From GCA-003244245 sp050699975 (lineage in GTDB: Bacteria; Actinomycetota; Actinomycetes; Mycobacteriales; Pseudonocardiaceae): DNA of 64,000 nucleotides. Below the pieces are notes generated by a model. That model worked only from the letters and a program-made list of their open reading frames with translations, was not told the DNA's origin and ran no database searches. Shown here piece by piece: positions 50,111 through 60,433 of the stretch; the stretch's first letter is position 1, and the number at the start of each line of letters is the position of its first letter. A program made the position numbers and the translations under genes. Location: NCBI GenBank assembly GCA_050699975.1, contig JBOHGH010000001.1, forward strand, positions 77,951 to 141,950, in the 5' to 3' direction.

Positions 50111-50413
50111 TCAGGCCGCACAGTCCCTGCAGACCATCCGCCCATTGCGTCGATCAGCCAGCCTGCTGCGGTGATGCACGAGGAAGCAGCTCGAGCAGGT
50201 GAACTCATCGGCCTGCTTGGGCAGCACCCGGACGGTCAACTCCTCGCCGGACAGGTCGGCGCCAGGCAACTCGAAGTTCTCTGCGGACTCCGACTCGTCG
50301 ACGTCGACCGCACCGGACTGCGCCTCGTTGCGTCTTGCCTTCAGCTCTTCCAGCGAGTCCTCGGCAAGCTCATCGGTCTCGCTCCGCCGTGGAGCGTCGT
50401 AGTCGGTCGCCAT
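50111..50413 (-). CDS. DUF4193-family zinc-ribbon protein
   Basis: 100 residues. Starts MATDYDAPRRSETDELAEDS; acidic middle. C-terminal ribbon FTCSSCFLVHHRSRL...VCRDCAA supplies four cysteines. Highly conserved small actinobacterial protein; role unknown, perhaps transcription-related given its neighbour sigA. GGGAAG precedes the ATG. Confidence 0.9.
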   Translation of the reverse strand: MATDYDAPRRSETDELAEDSLEELKARRNEAQSGAVDVDESESAENFELPGADLSGEELTVRVLPKQADEFTCSSCFLVHHRSRLADRRNGRMVCRDCAA

Positions 50414-50628
50414 GATCTTCCCACCCCTGAGTCGTACGGGTCGTGCCGCAGCACAACGCACAAGAACCGTGATTTGTGCCCGAGACGTTGGTCACACTCC
50501 GCGCTGCGGACGGCCCTGACGACGCCGTACTGAGGGTTTGGGTGGCGCCAGAGCGGCGAGAGAGTAGCTCACCGACCGGCGCTACGCGCAGAATTTCCCC
50601 GGCGTGTCCCGTCGGTAGCGTGCATGCC

Positions 50629-51741
50629 ATGACCGCCGAGCCGGGGTCTCCCGACGAGCACGCCATCAGAAGCGATCACAGCACGGACGACACCGTACGA
50701 GCGGCAGCCGATCCGGCGGCCGTCGGACCGTGGCTGGCCGAGGCGCTGGGCGAGCCTGGCTGGTTGAACTGCCAGGTGAGGCGGATCGGGGCTGGCCGGT
50801 CCAACCTGACTTTCCGGGTCGACAGCGTGGCCGGATCCGTCGTGCTGCGCAGACCGCCGCTGCACGCGGTCGCCGTCAGCGCGCACGACATGGGGCGCGA
50901 GCAACGTGTGCTGCGAGCCCTGGACCACACCTCCGTGCCGGTTCCCGCGGTGCTGACCGCGGCCGGCGCATCCGGGCCGCTGGGCGTGCCGTGCTACGTC
51001 ATGGAACTCATCGAAGGTGTGATTGCCGTCCACGAGTTGCCGGCTGGATTCGCCGAAGGTCCCGAGCAACGCCACGACCTCGCGCACGGGCTGGTGGACG
51101 TGCTCGCGACGCTGCACTCGGTGGACCCCGCGGGTGTGGGCCTGGCCGGCTTCGGCCGGCCGGCGGGTTTCCTGGAGCGGCAACTGCGCACCTGGGGGCG
51201 CCAGCTGGAGACCTGGCGAGACGGTCGGGACTGGCCGGTGCTCACCGCGTTGGCCGGATCGTTGCGCGCGCAGCTGCCCCACTCCGGACCGCCGGCGATC
51301 GTGCACGGTGACTACCGGATCGACAACGTGGTCCTCGACAGCACCGAGCCGGGTCGGGTGCGCGCGGTGCTCGACTGGGAGATGGCCACGCTGGGCGATC
51401 CCTTGGCCGACCTCGGACTGATGATGGTGACCTGGCAGCATGCCGAGGAGGACGACGAGCGCTGGACGGCCGCCAGGGTGCTGCCGACTCCGACCTGCAT
51501 CTCCGGGTTCCCCACTCGCACCGAGATCGCCACCCACTACGCGCAGCGGTCCGGGCGGTCGATCCGGGAGCTCCCGTGGTATGTCGCTTTCGGCTGCTTC
51601 AAGATGGCCGTCGTCCTGGTGGGCGTCCTGTCCCGGGCCCGGACCGGTGCGGTGCCCTCCGACACCGCCACCGGGTTGGAGCGAGGGGTGAATCCGCTGG
51701 CGCTACTCGGTGACTATGTGTTACGCACCGGCAGGTACTGA
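50629..51741 (+). CDS. Aminoglycoside phosphotransferase-like kinase (ACAD10/11 type)
   Basis: 370 residues. APH-fold kinase: N-lobe LTFRVDSVAGSVVLRRPPLH, catalytic loop IVHGDYRIDNVVLD and metal-binding VLDWEMATLGDPLADLG. This subgroup is related to domains that phosphorylate hydroxyacyl-CoA or other small molecules before dehydrogenation; the substrate here is unknown. ATG 50629 is chosen; the longer frame upstream lacks an RBS. It sits between DUF4193 and cei and is not part of the usual order. Confidence 0.85.
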   Translation: MTAEPGSPDEHAIRSDHSTDDTVRAAADPAAVGPWLAEALGEPGWLNCQVRRIGAGRSNLTFRVDSVAGSVVLRRPPLHAVAVSAHDMGREQRVLRALDHTSVPVPAVLTAAGASGPLGVPCYVMELIEGVIAVHELPAGFAEGPEQRHDLAHGLVDVLATLHSVDPAGVGLAGFGRPAGFLERQLRTWGRQLETWRDGRDWPVLTALAGSLRAQLPHSGPPAIVHGDYRIDNVVLDSTEPGRVRAVLDWEMATLGDPLADLGLMMVTWQHAEEDDERWTAARVLPTPTCISGFPTRTEIATHYAQRSGRSIRELPWYVAFGCFKMAVVLVGVLSRARTGAVPSDTATGLERGVNPLALLGDYVLRTGRY

Positions 51742-51884
51742 GCGCAGATGAGGTCCGAGTGGGGGAAGCCCACACCGGACATGCCGTATCCGGCTGCGCT
51801 GAACCCGACCCGCACCTACCCTCATGGTTGTGGGCATGAGGGGGGCCAGATGCCAGCCTGATGCCAGGAAGGGGAGGCAGCGCC

Positions 51885-52607
51885 ATGGCTGCGGTGGTCT
51901 CGTCTCCAGCTCGGCCGCCGACACGGTACCGCGCCCGCAGGCCGATGCGCGCAGTGCTGCTGGCGCTGGTTCTGAGCACCGCGGCCGGGCTGGTCTGGGC
52001 CGGTGTGCTGCTGCCAGAGGCAACCGCCGGTAGCTGCCAGGATGCCGCCGAGGCCGCCACCACTGCTGTGGTCACCCCCGGCCAGCGACTTCCCGTCGAC
52101 GGCTTGGACGGGGTTTCGCCTACACCGCCCCAGCAGGTGCGGGTGCAGGTCCTCAACGCCGGCGGCACCCGCGGTGAGGCAGCCATCGTTGGGGGTGGCC
52201 TGTCCGAGCTGGGATTTGCGCCCACCGACACGGCGGCCAACGATCCCCTGCACCCGGCCTTCGACCTGCTCTGCCACGGGGAGATCCGCTTCGGGGTCGC
52301 CGGGCAGGCCGCGGCCCGGACGTTGAGCTTGGCGGTACCGTGCGCCGAACTCGTCCGCGACGCCAGGCCGGACACGATGGTCGATCTGGCGCTGGGCACC
52401 AAGTTCATCACACTGCGGCCCAATGCCGCCGCCCACCAGGCCTTGCAGATCCTGGCCCAGCCCGGGCAGCCGGCGCCGGTCGAGTCCTCCCAGGGCGGCC
52501 TGGCCACCCAGTCCGGGCCCCAATCGATGGCGCAGTTCAGGACAGAGTCGATGAGCCCCTCGGCGGCTCCGACCCTGCTGAGCCAGGCTCGCCAGGTGAC
52601 GTGCTGA
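51885..52607 (+). CDS. cei: Envelope integrity protein Cei (LytR C-terminal domain)
   Basis: 240 residues. Short cytosolic basic N-terminus, one helix (RAVLLALVLSTAAGLVWAGV), and an extracytoplasmic LytR_C-type domain (QVRVQVLNAGGTRGEAAIVG, LSELGFAPTDTAANDP). The position between DUF4193 and suhB is that of mycobacterial Rv2700/Cei, needed for cell envelope integrity. GGGGAGG lies 8 nt before ATG 51885. Confidence 0.85.
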   Translation: MAAVVSSPARPPTRYRARRPMRAVLLALVLSTAAGLVWAGVLLPEATAGSCQDAAEAATTAVVTPGQRLPVDGLDGVSPTPPQQVRVQVLNAGGTRGEAAIVGGGLSELGFAPTDTAANDPLHPAFDLLCHGEIRFGVAGQAAARTLSLAVPCAELVRDARPDTMVDLALGTKFITLRPNAAAHQALQILAQPGQPAPVESSQGGLATQSGPQSMAQFRTESMSPSAAPTLLSQARQVTC

Positions 52608-52625
52608 CGCGGTGAGACAGCCCGG

Positions 52626-53456
52626 TCAGACCGCATCGCCACCGCACTGCATCACCAGCTCCGCGAGCGCATCAGCGATCCCCGGTGTCGCTGCCATGAC
52701 CAGATCCGATCCGTGCGGCGGGGGCAATCGGACCACCGCGCCGGCCTCGGCCGCAATCAGCGCACCGGCTGCCCAGTCCCAGCGGTGCAGCCCGTGCTCG
52801 GCGAAACCGTCCAACCATCCCGACGCCACCGAGCACAGGTCCAGCGCAGCTGACCCGGCGCGGCGCAGGTCGCGGATCCTCGGCAGCATGCCGGCCACCA
52901 TGGCCGCCTGCCGGGCCCGGCGCTGCGACCGGTAGGAGAATCCGGTGCCGATCAATGACAACTCCAGTTGAGTGGCTCCGCTGACCCGCAACGCGACTCC
53001 GTTGCAGTCCGCCCCGCAGCCGCGGGCAGCGCTCCACAGCCGGCCATCAGCGGGCTGCCCCACCGCAGCCGCCAGGGATTGCCCGTCGCGTTGAACCGCC
53101 ACCGACACCGCGTACCAGGGCAGCCCGTAGAGGTAGTTCACCGTGCCGTCGATGGGGTCGACAACCCAGCACAAATTTCCCGCCGGCGTGCCAGTGCCCC
53201 CTTCCTCCTCCCCCAGTACCGGCTCACCGGGGCGCCACTGCGCGAGCAGCCGCCGGGCCAGCCGCTCTGCCGCAGTGTCGGCGGCGGTGACCACGTCGGT
53301 AGCGCTGGACTTGGTCTGCACCTGCCCGGGACCAGCGGCCCGCATCTGGGCGACGAGGTCGCCGACCTGCCGGACCACCGCCACCGCCGTGGCCCGCAAC
53401 TGCTCTACATCGTCCCTGGGTTCGCTGTCCCCACGCTCCCTGCCCACGCCAGCCAT
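52626..53456 (-). CDS. suhB: Inositol monophosphatase family protein SuhB
   Basis: 276 residues. Mg2+/Li+-sensitive phosphatase motifs: VLGEEEGG, WVVDPIDGTVNYLYGLP and the C-terminal WDWAAGALIAAEAGA. Dephosphorylates inositol 1-phosphate, supplying inositol for PI/PIM. ATG 53456 has GAGG upstream; GTG 53471 is alternative. Convergent with cei and divergent from ppgK. Confidence 0.93.
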   Translation of the reverse strand: MAGVGRERGDSEPRDDVEQLRATAVAVVRQVGDLVAQMRAAGPGQVQTKSSATDVVTAADTAAERLARRLLAQWRPGEPVLGEEEGGTGTPAGNLCWVVDPIDGTVNYLYGLPWYAVSVAVQRDGQSLAAAVGQPADGRLWSAARGCGADCNGVALRVSGATQLELSLIGTGFSYRSQRRARQAAMVAGMLPRIRDLRRAGSAALDLCSVASGWLDGFAEHGLHRWDWAAGALIAAEAGAVVRLPPPHGSDLVMAATPGIADALAELVMQCGGDAV

Positions 53457-53555
53457 CCGACCACACCTCACCTCATGGATCGGGGCTAGGGTCGAGTCCG
53501 GTCGGCGTCCTTCAATTGAGCGATCAGGACAGCCGGCGATCAGGAGAGGACACGG

Positions 53556-54308
53556 ATGGCCAGGACTCCGGGTTTCGGGGTGGACGTCGGCGGATCCGGT
53601 ATCAAGGGCTGCACCGTGGACCTGCGCACCGGGTCACTCGACGAGGAGCGAGTGCGCGTGCCCACCCCGCAACCCGCCACCCCGGAAGCGGTGGCGAAAG
53701 TGGTCGCCACCATCACCGGCGAGTTCGGCTGGCACGGCCCGATGGGAGTCACCCTGCCCTGCGTCCTCAAGAACGGCATCGCACTCACCGCGGCCAACGT
53801 GGACCAGTCATGGAAGGGCACCGACGCAGCCAGCCTGTTCTCCGATTACTGCCGGGTGCCGGTGGCCGTGCTCAACGACGCCGACGCGGCCGGGCTTGCC
53901 GAGATGCGGTTCGGCGCGGGCCGCGACCATGACGGCGTGGTCCTGCTGCTCACGTTCGGGACCGGCATCGGCAGCGCCCTGTTCGTCGATGGGGAACTGG
54001 TGCCCAACACCGAACTGGGCCACCTCGAAGTTGACGGTACCGACGCCGAGGACCGCGCCGCCGCCTCGGCCAGGGACGACGAAGCGCTGTCCTGGCCGGA
54101 TTGGGCCGCCCGGGTGTCTCGCTACCTGCAGGTGCTGGAAGATCTGATCTGGCCCGATCTGATCATCGCGGGCGGCGGGGTCAGCAAGAAGGCCGACAAG
54201 TGGTTATCGCTGGTGGAGTGCCGGACTCCGGTGTTGGCGGCGGCATTGCGAAACGAGGCCGGCATCGTCGGTGCCGCAGCGGCCGCCGCGGAGGGGCGCG
54301 TACGGTGA
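53556..54308 (+). CDS. ppgK: Polyphosphate glucokinase
   Basis: 250 residues, ROK family. FGVDVGGSGIKGCTVDL is the phosphate-1 motif, VLNDADAAGLAEM holds the catalytic Asp, LTFGTGIGSALFVDG and TELGHLEVDG follow. It phosphorylates glucose using polyphosphate or ATP. AGGAGAGG precedes the ATG. Directly upstream of sigA as in mycobacteria. Confidence 0.95.
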   Translation: MARTPGFGVDVGGSGIKGCTVDLRTGSLDEERVRVPTPQPATPEAVAKVVATITGEFGWHGPMGVTLPCVLKNGIALTAANVDQSWKGTDAASLFSDYCRVPVAVLNDADAAGLAEMRFGAGRDHDGVVLLLTFGTGIGSALFVDGELVPNTELGHLEVDGTDAEDRAAASARDDEALSWPDWAARVSRYLQVLEDLIWPDLIIAGGGVSKKADKWLSLVECRTPVLAAALRNEAGIVGAAAAAAEGRVR

Positions 54309-54410
54309 GTACTGGTGAGTACTACGGCGCCGGGTCGGTACTCGACTGAACCACCCTGCTGGATCCACCCGACTGAATCCACGACGCTGGGACTCCCAGT
54401 GGCGACCAGC

Positions 54411-54439
54411 GTCGTTAGAATGCAGAGTCGTTACAATGG
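54411..54439 (+). promoter_or_regulatory. Direct repeats with -10-like cores in the sigA leader
   Basis: GTCGTTAGAATG (54411-54422) and GTCGTTACAATG (near 54428-54439) differ at one base. Each contains a T(A/T)nnAT-type core (TTAGAAT, TTACAAT). They may be tandem promoter elements or a duplicated regulator site in the 279-bp leader between ppgK and sigA. No gene is seen in the leader. Confidence 0.4.
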
Positions 54440-54587
54440 AACACGGCATCGTCCCGAGCACGCTGGATCGCACCGCCGGAGTCCGGTAGACCTCAATGAT
54501 TCCGGCCCTCGCTCCAGTGGCGAGCTCGCCGACGGGAGCCCGATTCTCCACCAGCGCCCGAACACCGACCGTCTCGAAAGGCCGTCC

Positions 54588-56015
<1,428 letters not shown>

Positions 56016-56082
56016 TTGGCGCTCTTCAAGGACTACCAACCCCCGTCATGCAGGTCTCCAACGGCCGCCAACCCGAGCGCAG

Positions 56083-56781
56083 TCACCACCACGTCGACCT
56101 CCCCCGCTGGTGACCTGATTCGAGTCCACGTCGGGCTACCGGGAGGAACTCCAGCCGAGTGAGGCATCCAGCGCCCGCCGGTAAAGCGCCGAGCAGCGGC
56201 AGACCGGTCACCGAAGGCAGATCAGCGAGATTGCACCGGGCGGCGAGGTCAGGCTCGAGGGGCCATGCACCGATCACAATCCCGGCACAGCACAGGCGAC
56301 GGGTGTGCAGCGCTTCGACGGTGAGCGCGGTGTCATTGAGGGTGCCCAGCCCGGCGCCGGCTACCACGAGCACCGGTGCACCGAGGGCCGCAGCGGCGTC
56401 TGCGATGGTGCCGCCGGCATCATCGAAGCGGACCAGCAGTCCCCCGGCGCCCTCCACCAGGACAAGGTCATGGCTGGCGGCGAGGTCGCGGGCGGCGGCG
56501 GCAACCGCCAACGGCGTCACCGGTGCGGCCCCGGCACGGCGTGCCGCCGTCGCGGGTGCCAACGGGTCCGGGAAGCGGGCCAGCTCCCGGCATGTGACCG
56601 AAGGGCCCGCGAGACGTCGCACGTCGTCGACATCACCTGGCTGTCCCGCTGCCACGCCGGTTTGCGCGGCTTTGAGTACCGCCACCCGGCGACCGGCGGC
56701 AACGGCGAGCGCGGCTATCGCCGACGTCACCACGGTCTTGCCGACCCCGGTGCCCGTTCCGGTCACCACCAGTAGGGTCAC
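56083..56781 (-). CDS. bioD: Dethiobiotin synthetase
   Basis: 232 residues. P-loop VTGTGTGVGKTVVTSAIAAL, DVDDVRRLAGPSV, VEGAGGLLVRFDDAG. ATP-dependent closure of diaminopelargonic acid with CO2 to dethiobiotin. The ATG overlaps the bioF stop by 4 bp. Last gene of the biotin operon; convergent with sigA. Confidence 0.95.
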   Translation of the reverse strand: MTLLVVTGTGTGVGKTVVTSAIAALAVAAGRRVAVLKAAQTGVAAGQPGDVDDVRRLAGPSVTCRELARFPDPLAPATAARRAGAAPVTPLAVAAAARDLAASHDLVLVEGAGGLLVRFDDAGGTIADAAAALGAPVLVVAGAGLGTLNDTALTVEALHTRRLCCAGIVIGAWPLEPDLAARCNLADLPSVTGLPLLGALPAGAGCLTRLEFLPVARRGLESGHQRGRSTWW

Positions 56782-57911
56782 CTGGCCGCCCTGGCCAGGA
56801 CCGCGGCGAGCACCTGCGACGCCTGCTCCAGCTCGGTCACGGTCAGCCCAGCATGGGCCGTCAGCCGCAATCTAGCGGTCCCGACCGGCACCGACGGCGG
56901 GCGGAAGCACCCCACCCGCAGGCCTTGGCGCAGGCACTCCGCGGCCGCATCGACCGCCCGCGCAGGCTCACCGAGGATCACCGGGATGACCCCGGACGGC
57001 GGTGGGGGCGCACCAGCTGCGGTGGCGATGGTCGCCGCGGCGTCGAGCACCCTGCCGGGCAGTGCAGGCTCGGCGCGCAGTACCCGCAGCGCGGCCAACG
57101 CCCCGCCGGCTGCTGGGGGCGCCAGCCCGGTGTCGAAGATGAAGCTGCGCGCCGCGTCGACCAGGTGGTCGACTACCGCGCGGGAACCCACTACGGCACC
57201 GCCCTGGCTGCCCAGTGACTTCGACAGCGCGACTGTGGCCACCACGTCGGGCTCACCGGCCAGGCCGCATTCGGTGAGCAGCCCCCGCCCGCCGGGCCCG
57301 CGCACCCCGAAACCGTGCGCCTCATCGGCCAGCAGTACCGCACCGTTTTCCCGGCACACCCGGTGCAATTCGGCGAGCGGCGCGAGGTCACCGTTGACGC
57401 CGCACACCGAATCGGTGACGACCAAGGCGCGCGGCTCGGACCGGGCAGCCAGCGCAGCGTGCACCGCCGCAGTGTCAGCGTGCGGGGTGACCACGACCCG
57501 GGCCCGGGACAGCCGGCAGGCGTCCACCAGCGAGGCGTGGCTGGCGGCGTCGGACACCACTAAGGCGCCCGGGCCGGACAGCGCCGTCACCGCGCCGAGG
57601 TTGGCGGTGTAGCCCGAGGAGAACACCAGGGCCGCCGCCGCCCCACAGAACGCGGCAAGCTCGTCCTCCAGCTGAGCGTGCAGCTCGGTGGAGCCGGTGA
57701 CAAGGCGGGATCCAGTCGACCCCGCGCCCCAGGTGCACGCCGCGTGCACCGCGCCCTCGATGACCCGGGGATCCCTGGCCAGGCCCAGGTAGTCGTTGGA
57801 AGCAAGATCGATCACCTGCTCGACTGCCGGCCGCGGCCGCAGCGCCCGCCGCAACCCGGCGGCCCGGCGCGCAGCCGCTGCATCGTTCAACCAATCCAGG
57901 GCGCCGGTCAC
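56778..57911 (-). CDS. bioF: 8-amino-7-oxononanoate synthase
   Basis: 377 residues. PLP enzyme joining a pimeloyl thioester and alanine. Motifs: IDLASNDYLGLARDP, GSTGSRLVTGSTELHAQLED, DAASHASLVDAC, LLADEAHGFGVRG and the PLP lysine in ATVALSKSLGSQGG. GTG 57911 is chosen because it starts 11 nt after the SulP gene stop and gives TGALDWLNDAA; a longer frame overlaps that gene. Confidence 0.95.
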   Translation of the reverse strand: MTGALDWLNDAAAARRAAGLRRALRPRPAVEQVIDLASNDYLGLARDPRVIEGAVHAACTWGAGSTGSRLVTGSTELHAQLEDELAAFCGAAAALVFSSGYTANLGAVTALSGPGALVVSDAASHASLVDACRLSRARVVVTPHADTAAVHAALAARSEPRALVVTDSVCGVNGDLAPLAELHRVCRENGAVLLADEAHGFGVRGPGGRGLLTECGLAGEPDVVATVALSKSLGSQGGAVVGSRAVVDHLVDAARSFIFDTGLAPPAAGGALAALRVLRAEPALPGRVLDAAATIATAAGAPPPPSGVIPVILGEPARAVDAAAECLRQGLRVGCFRPPSVPVGTARLRLTAHAGLTVTELEQASQVLAAVLARAAR

Positions 57912-57922
57912 GACCACCGAGC

Positions 57923-60343
57923 CTACGAGGCGTCGGCCGAGGACCCCGGGGGTGGCTGCACCGCGAGCAGCTGGTCGTCGGGCACCGGCACGAAACAAGC
58001 GGCTTTGGTGTCCAGCAGCAGCAACCGGGCGGTGCGGATGTCCAGGAACAGGCCGGTCACCTGCACCCGACCGGCCGCGATGGCGTCACGCACCGCGGAG
58101 TGCCTGCCAATCATCTCGACCTGGCGGGCCACGTTGACCATCGAGAGCTGGTCGACCTCGTCCCGCCCCTCCTCGGCAGCAGCAACACCCACCGGGTGGC
58201 CGTCGCGCAGCGCCTGCAGGCTGGGCAGGCCCCAGCGCAGCCACCGGCCCAACGAGCCGTCGATGGTCCCGCCGCCGAGCAGCCCGTGCATCGCTGCGCA
58301 GCCGGAATGCCCACATACCAGGATTGACGGCACTCGGAGGTGGTTCACCGCGTACTCCAGCGACGCGGCGACCGACGACTCGGACCCATGCCCGGGTGGC
58401 GGCACCAGGTTGCCCAGATTGCGCACCGTAAAGAGATCGCCAGGCCCGCTGCTGGTCAGCACGTTCGGCACCACCCGCGAGTCGGCGCAGGTGAGGAACA
58501 TGGCCCGGGGACATTGCCCGTCCACCAACTGTTCCAGGTGCGGTAACACCTCCGACGCCGACCGCCGGTGGTACTCACGCACCCCGACGAACAGCGGCTG
58601 CAACGTTCCGTGGTCGTGGTCGGCGTGCTGGTCCTGCCACACCCACCACGGCGAGAAGGCGCGCGGCATGGCGGGCATGCCCACCCGCCGGGCGGGACGG
58701 TTGCTGTCATCACCGTTGCGCCGCGCCGGCCCGACCTCGTCCACGACGACGGTGCCGCCGTGGGCCTCATGCTGTCGCTGCCAGGTGGCGAGGTGCTCAT
58801 AGGCGGCGTGATCCAGAAAGTCGACCACCATCTCTACGACGACATGGCTGCCGCTCGGCACCTGCGACAGCACCCGGGACAGCCGGGGGATGGACAGGAA
58901 GCTCAGGGTGCCCTCGACGACGACCCGCCAGCCGGCCAGCTCGTCATCGGATTCCGGCCGTACCTTTTCCGCGTGCACTCCTGACCAGACCACCCGGCGC
59001 AACAGCACCAGCAACGAGAGACCCAATCCGATGAGCACGCCCTCCAGCAGGTTCAGGAACACCACGCCGGTCAACGTGACCAGGTAGATCACCAGCTCGC
59101 CCTGCCGGCGGGCCGAACGCAGGTGTGCCAGCCTGACCAGGCGCAGGCCGATCACCACCAGCAGCCCAGCGAGCACCGCCAGCGGGATCAGCTGGATCAG
59201 CCCGACGAGCAGGACCGTGAACACGATCACCCAGACACCGTGCGCAACGGCTGACACCCTGGTACGCGCTCCTGCGGCGACGTTGGTGGAACTCCGGACG
59301 ATCACGCCGGTCACCGGCAGGCCACCCAGCATTCCCGAAACGACGTTCGCCGAGCCCTGGCCAACCAGCTCCCGATCGAAGTTGGTCTTGCCGCCCTTGC
59401 CCATCTGGTCCACCGCCACCGCCGAGAGCAGGCTCTCCACGCTGGCGATCAGCGCCACGGTGAGCACACCGAGGAGCACACCGCCCCACATGCCGCCCGG
59501 TACGTCCGGCAGGCTCAACGAGTCCAGTAACGAACCGGGCAGCACCACCCGCTCGACGTCGAGCGCCAGCATCGTGGCGAGCGCCGTCGCCCCGACAACA
59601 GCGACCAGTGGTGCCGGGATGTGCGGCAGCGGGCGGGGCAGCCGCGGCCAGATCAGCAGCACGGCGATCACCGCGAGGCCCAGCAGTGCCGCGTGATCGT
59701 GAATATCGACGAGCTGTCCGGGTAGGTCCACAATGTTCGTGATCGCATCGGTTCCTGCCGACCCGCCGAGCAGCACGTGCAACTGACCGAGCGCGATCGT
59801 GATCCCGATACCGGCGAGCATCGCGTGCACCACCGGCGGGGAGATCGCCAGCGCCGCCCTGGCCACTCGGCTGACCCCGAACAGCACCTGCAGCAGCCCG
59901 GCGCCCGCCGTGATCGCACACGTGACGCCCCAGCCGAATCGCGCGATCAGGTCGGCCACCACCACGGTGAGTCCGGCAGCGGGACCGCTCACCTGGAGGG
60001 GCGACCCGCCGAGCAGCCCGGCCACGATCCCGCCGACAGCCGCCGCGATGAGCCCGGCCATCACCGGTGCGCCTGAGGCGACCGCAATCCCCAGCGACAG
60101 TGGTACTGCGACCAGCAGCACCACCAGGGACGCCGGTAGGTCGTAGCGCAGCGCAGTCCGCGCGCGGTGGTGCGCGGCGGGCAGCGAAACCCGCGCGGGG
60201 GTTGGGGGTCGCAAGCGACGGCCTCCAGATCGGCGGTTGTGCGACGACCGACAACGGTCCGCCAGCTGCACGGTGTATCGCCGCGCTGCGATATCCCCAC
60301 GATGGCCGGACCGTCCGGGGCGGTGCACGCCGGCGGACGTCAT
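57923..60343 (-). CDS. SulP-family anion transporter fused to beta-carbonic anhydrase
   Basis: 806 residues (755 if started at GTG 60190, where relatives begin). Residues about 65-480 form a SulP transporter (PASLVVLLVAVPLSLGIAVA, GGSPLQVSGPAAGLTVVVAD, ALIASVESLLSAVAVD, GGLPVTGVIVRSSTNV). About 490-580 is a STAS domain (VVEGTLSFLSIPRLSRVL). About 620-790 is a beta-carbonic anhydrase with zinc ligands in LTCADSRVVPN and CGHSGCAAM. Architecture matches mycobacterial Rv3273. Likely takes up bicarbonate and interconverts it with CO2 at the membrane. It lies inside the biotin operon, 11 nt before bioF. Confidence 0.93.
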   Translation of the reverse strand: MTSAGVHRPGRSGHRGDIAARRYTVQLADRCRSSHNRRSGGRRLRPPTPARVSLPAAHHRARTALRYDLPASLVVLLVAVPLSLGIAVASGAPVMAGLIAAAVGGIVAGLLGGSPLQVSGPAAGLTVVVADLIARFGWGVTCAITAGAGLLQVLFGVSRVARAALAISPPVVHAMLAGIGITIALGQLHVLLGGSAGTDAITNIVDLPGQLVDIHDHAALLGLAVIAVLLIWPRLPRPLPHIPAPLVAVVGATALATMLALDVERVVLPGSLLDSLSLPDVPGGMWGGVLLGVLTVALIASVESLLSAVAVDQMGKGGKTNFDRELVGQGSANVVSGMLGGLPVTGVIVRSSTNVAAGARTRVSAVAHGVWVIVFTVLLVGLIQLIPLAVLAGLLVVIGLRLVRLAHLRSARRQGELVIYLVTLTGVVFLNLLEGVLIGLGLSLLVLLRRVVWSGVHAEKVRPESDDELAGWRVVVEGTLSFLSIPRLSRVLSQVPSGSHVVVEMVVDFLDHAAYEHLATWQRQHEAHGGTVVVDEVGPARRNGDDSNRPARRVGMPAMPRAFSPWWVWQDQHADHDHGTLQPLFVGVREYHRRSASEVLPHLEQLVDGQCPRAMFLTCADSRVVPNVLTSSGPGDLFTVRNLGNLVPPPGHGSESSVAASLEYAVNHLRVPSILVCGHSGCAAMHGLLGGGTIDGSLGRWLRWGLPSLQALRDGHPVGVAAAEEGRDEVDQLSMVNVARQVEMIGRHSAVRDAIAAGRVQVTGLFLDIRTARLLLLDTKAACFVPVPDDQLLAVQPPPGSSADAS

Positions 60344-60401
60344 TGACCGTCACGACCTGGTTCCTCCCCGTGGCCTCCATCCTCCGACCTCAGCTTGAAA
60401 T

Positions 60402-60420
60402 CTAGGTAAGGCTTGCGTGA
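60402..60420 (-). promoter_or_regulatory. DtxR/IdeR-like box upstream of the SulP-carbonic anhydrase gene
   Basis: CTAGGTAAGGCTTGCGTGA matches TTAGGTTAGGCTAACCTAA at 13 of 19 positions with the AGGT..GGCT half-site intact and the other half weak. It lies 60 bp upstream of the SulP gene and just after the dehydrogenase stop. One good half only, so confidence is low. Confidence 0.3.
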
Positions 60421-60433
60421 ACTGCCTAGGTGA

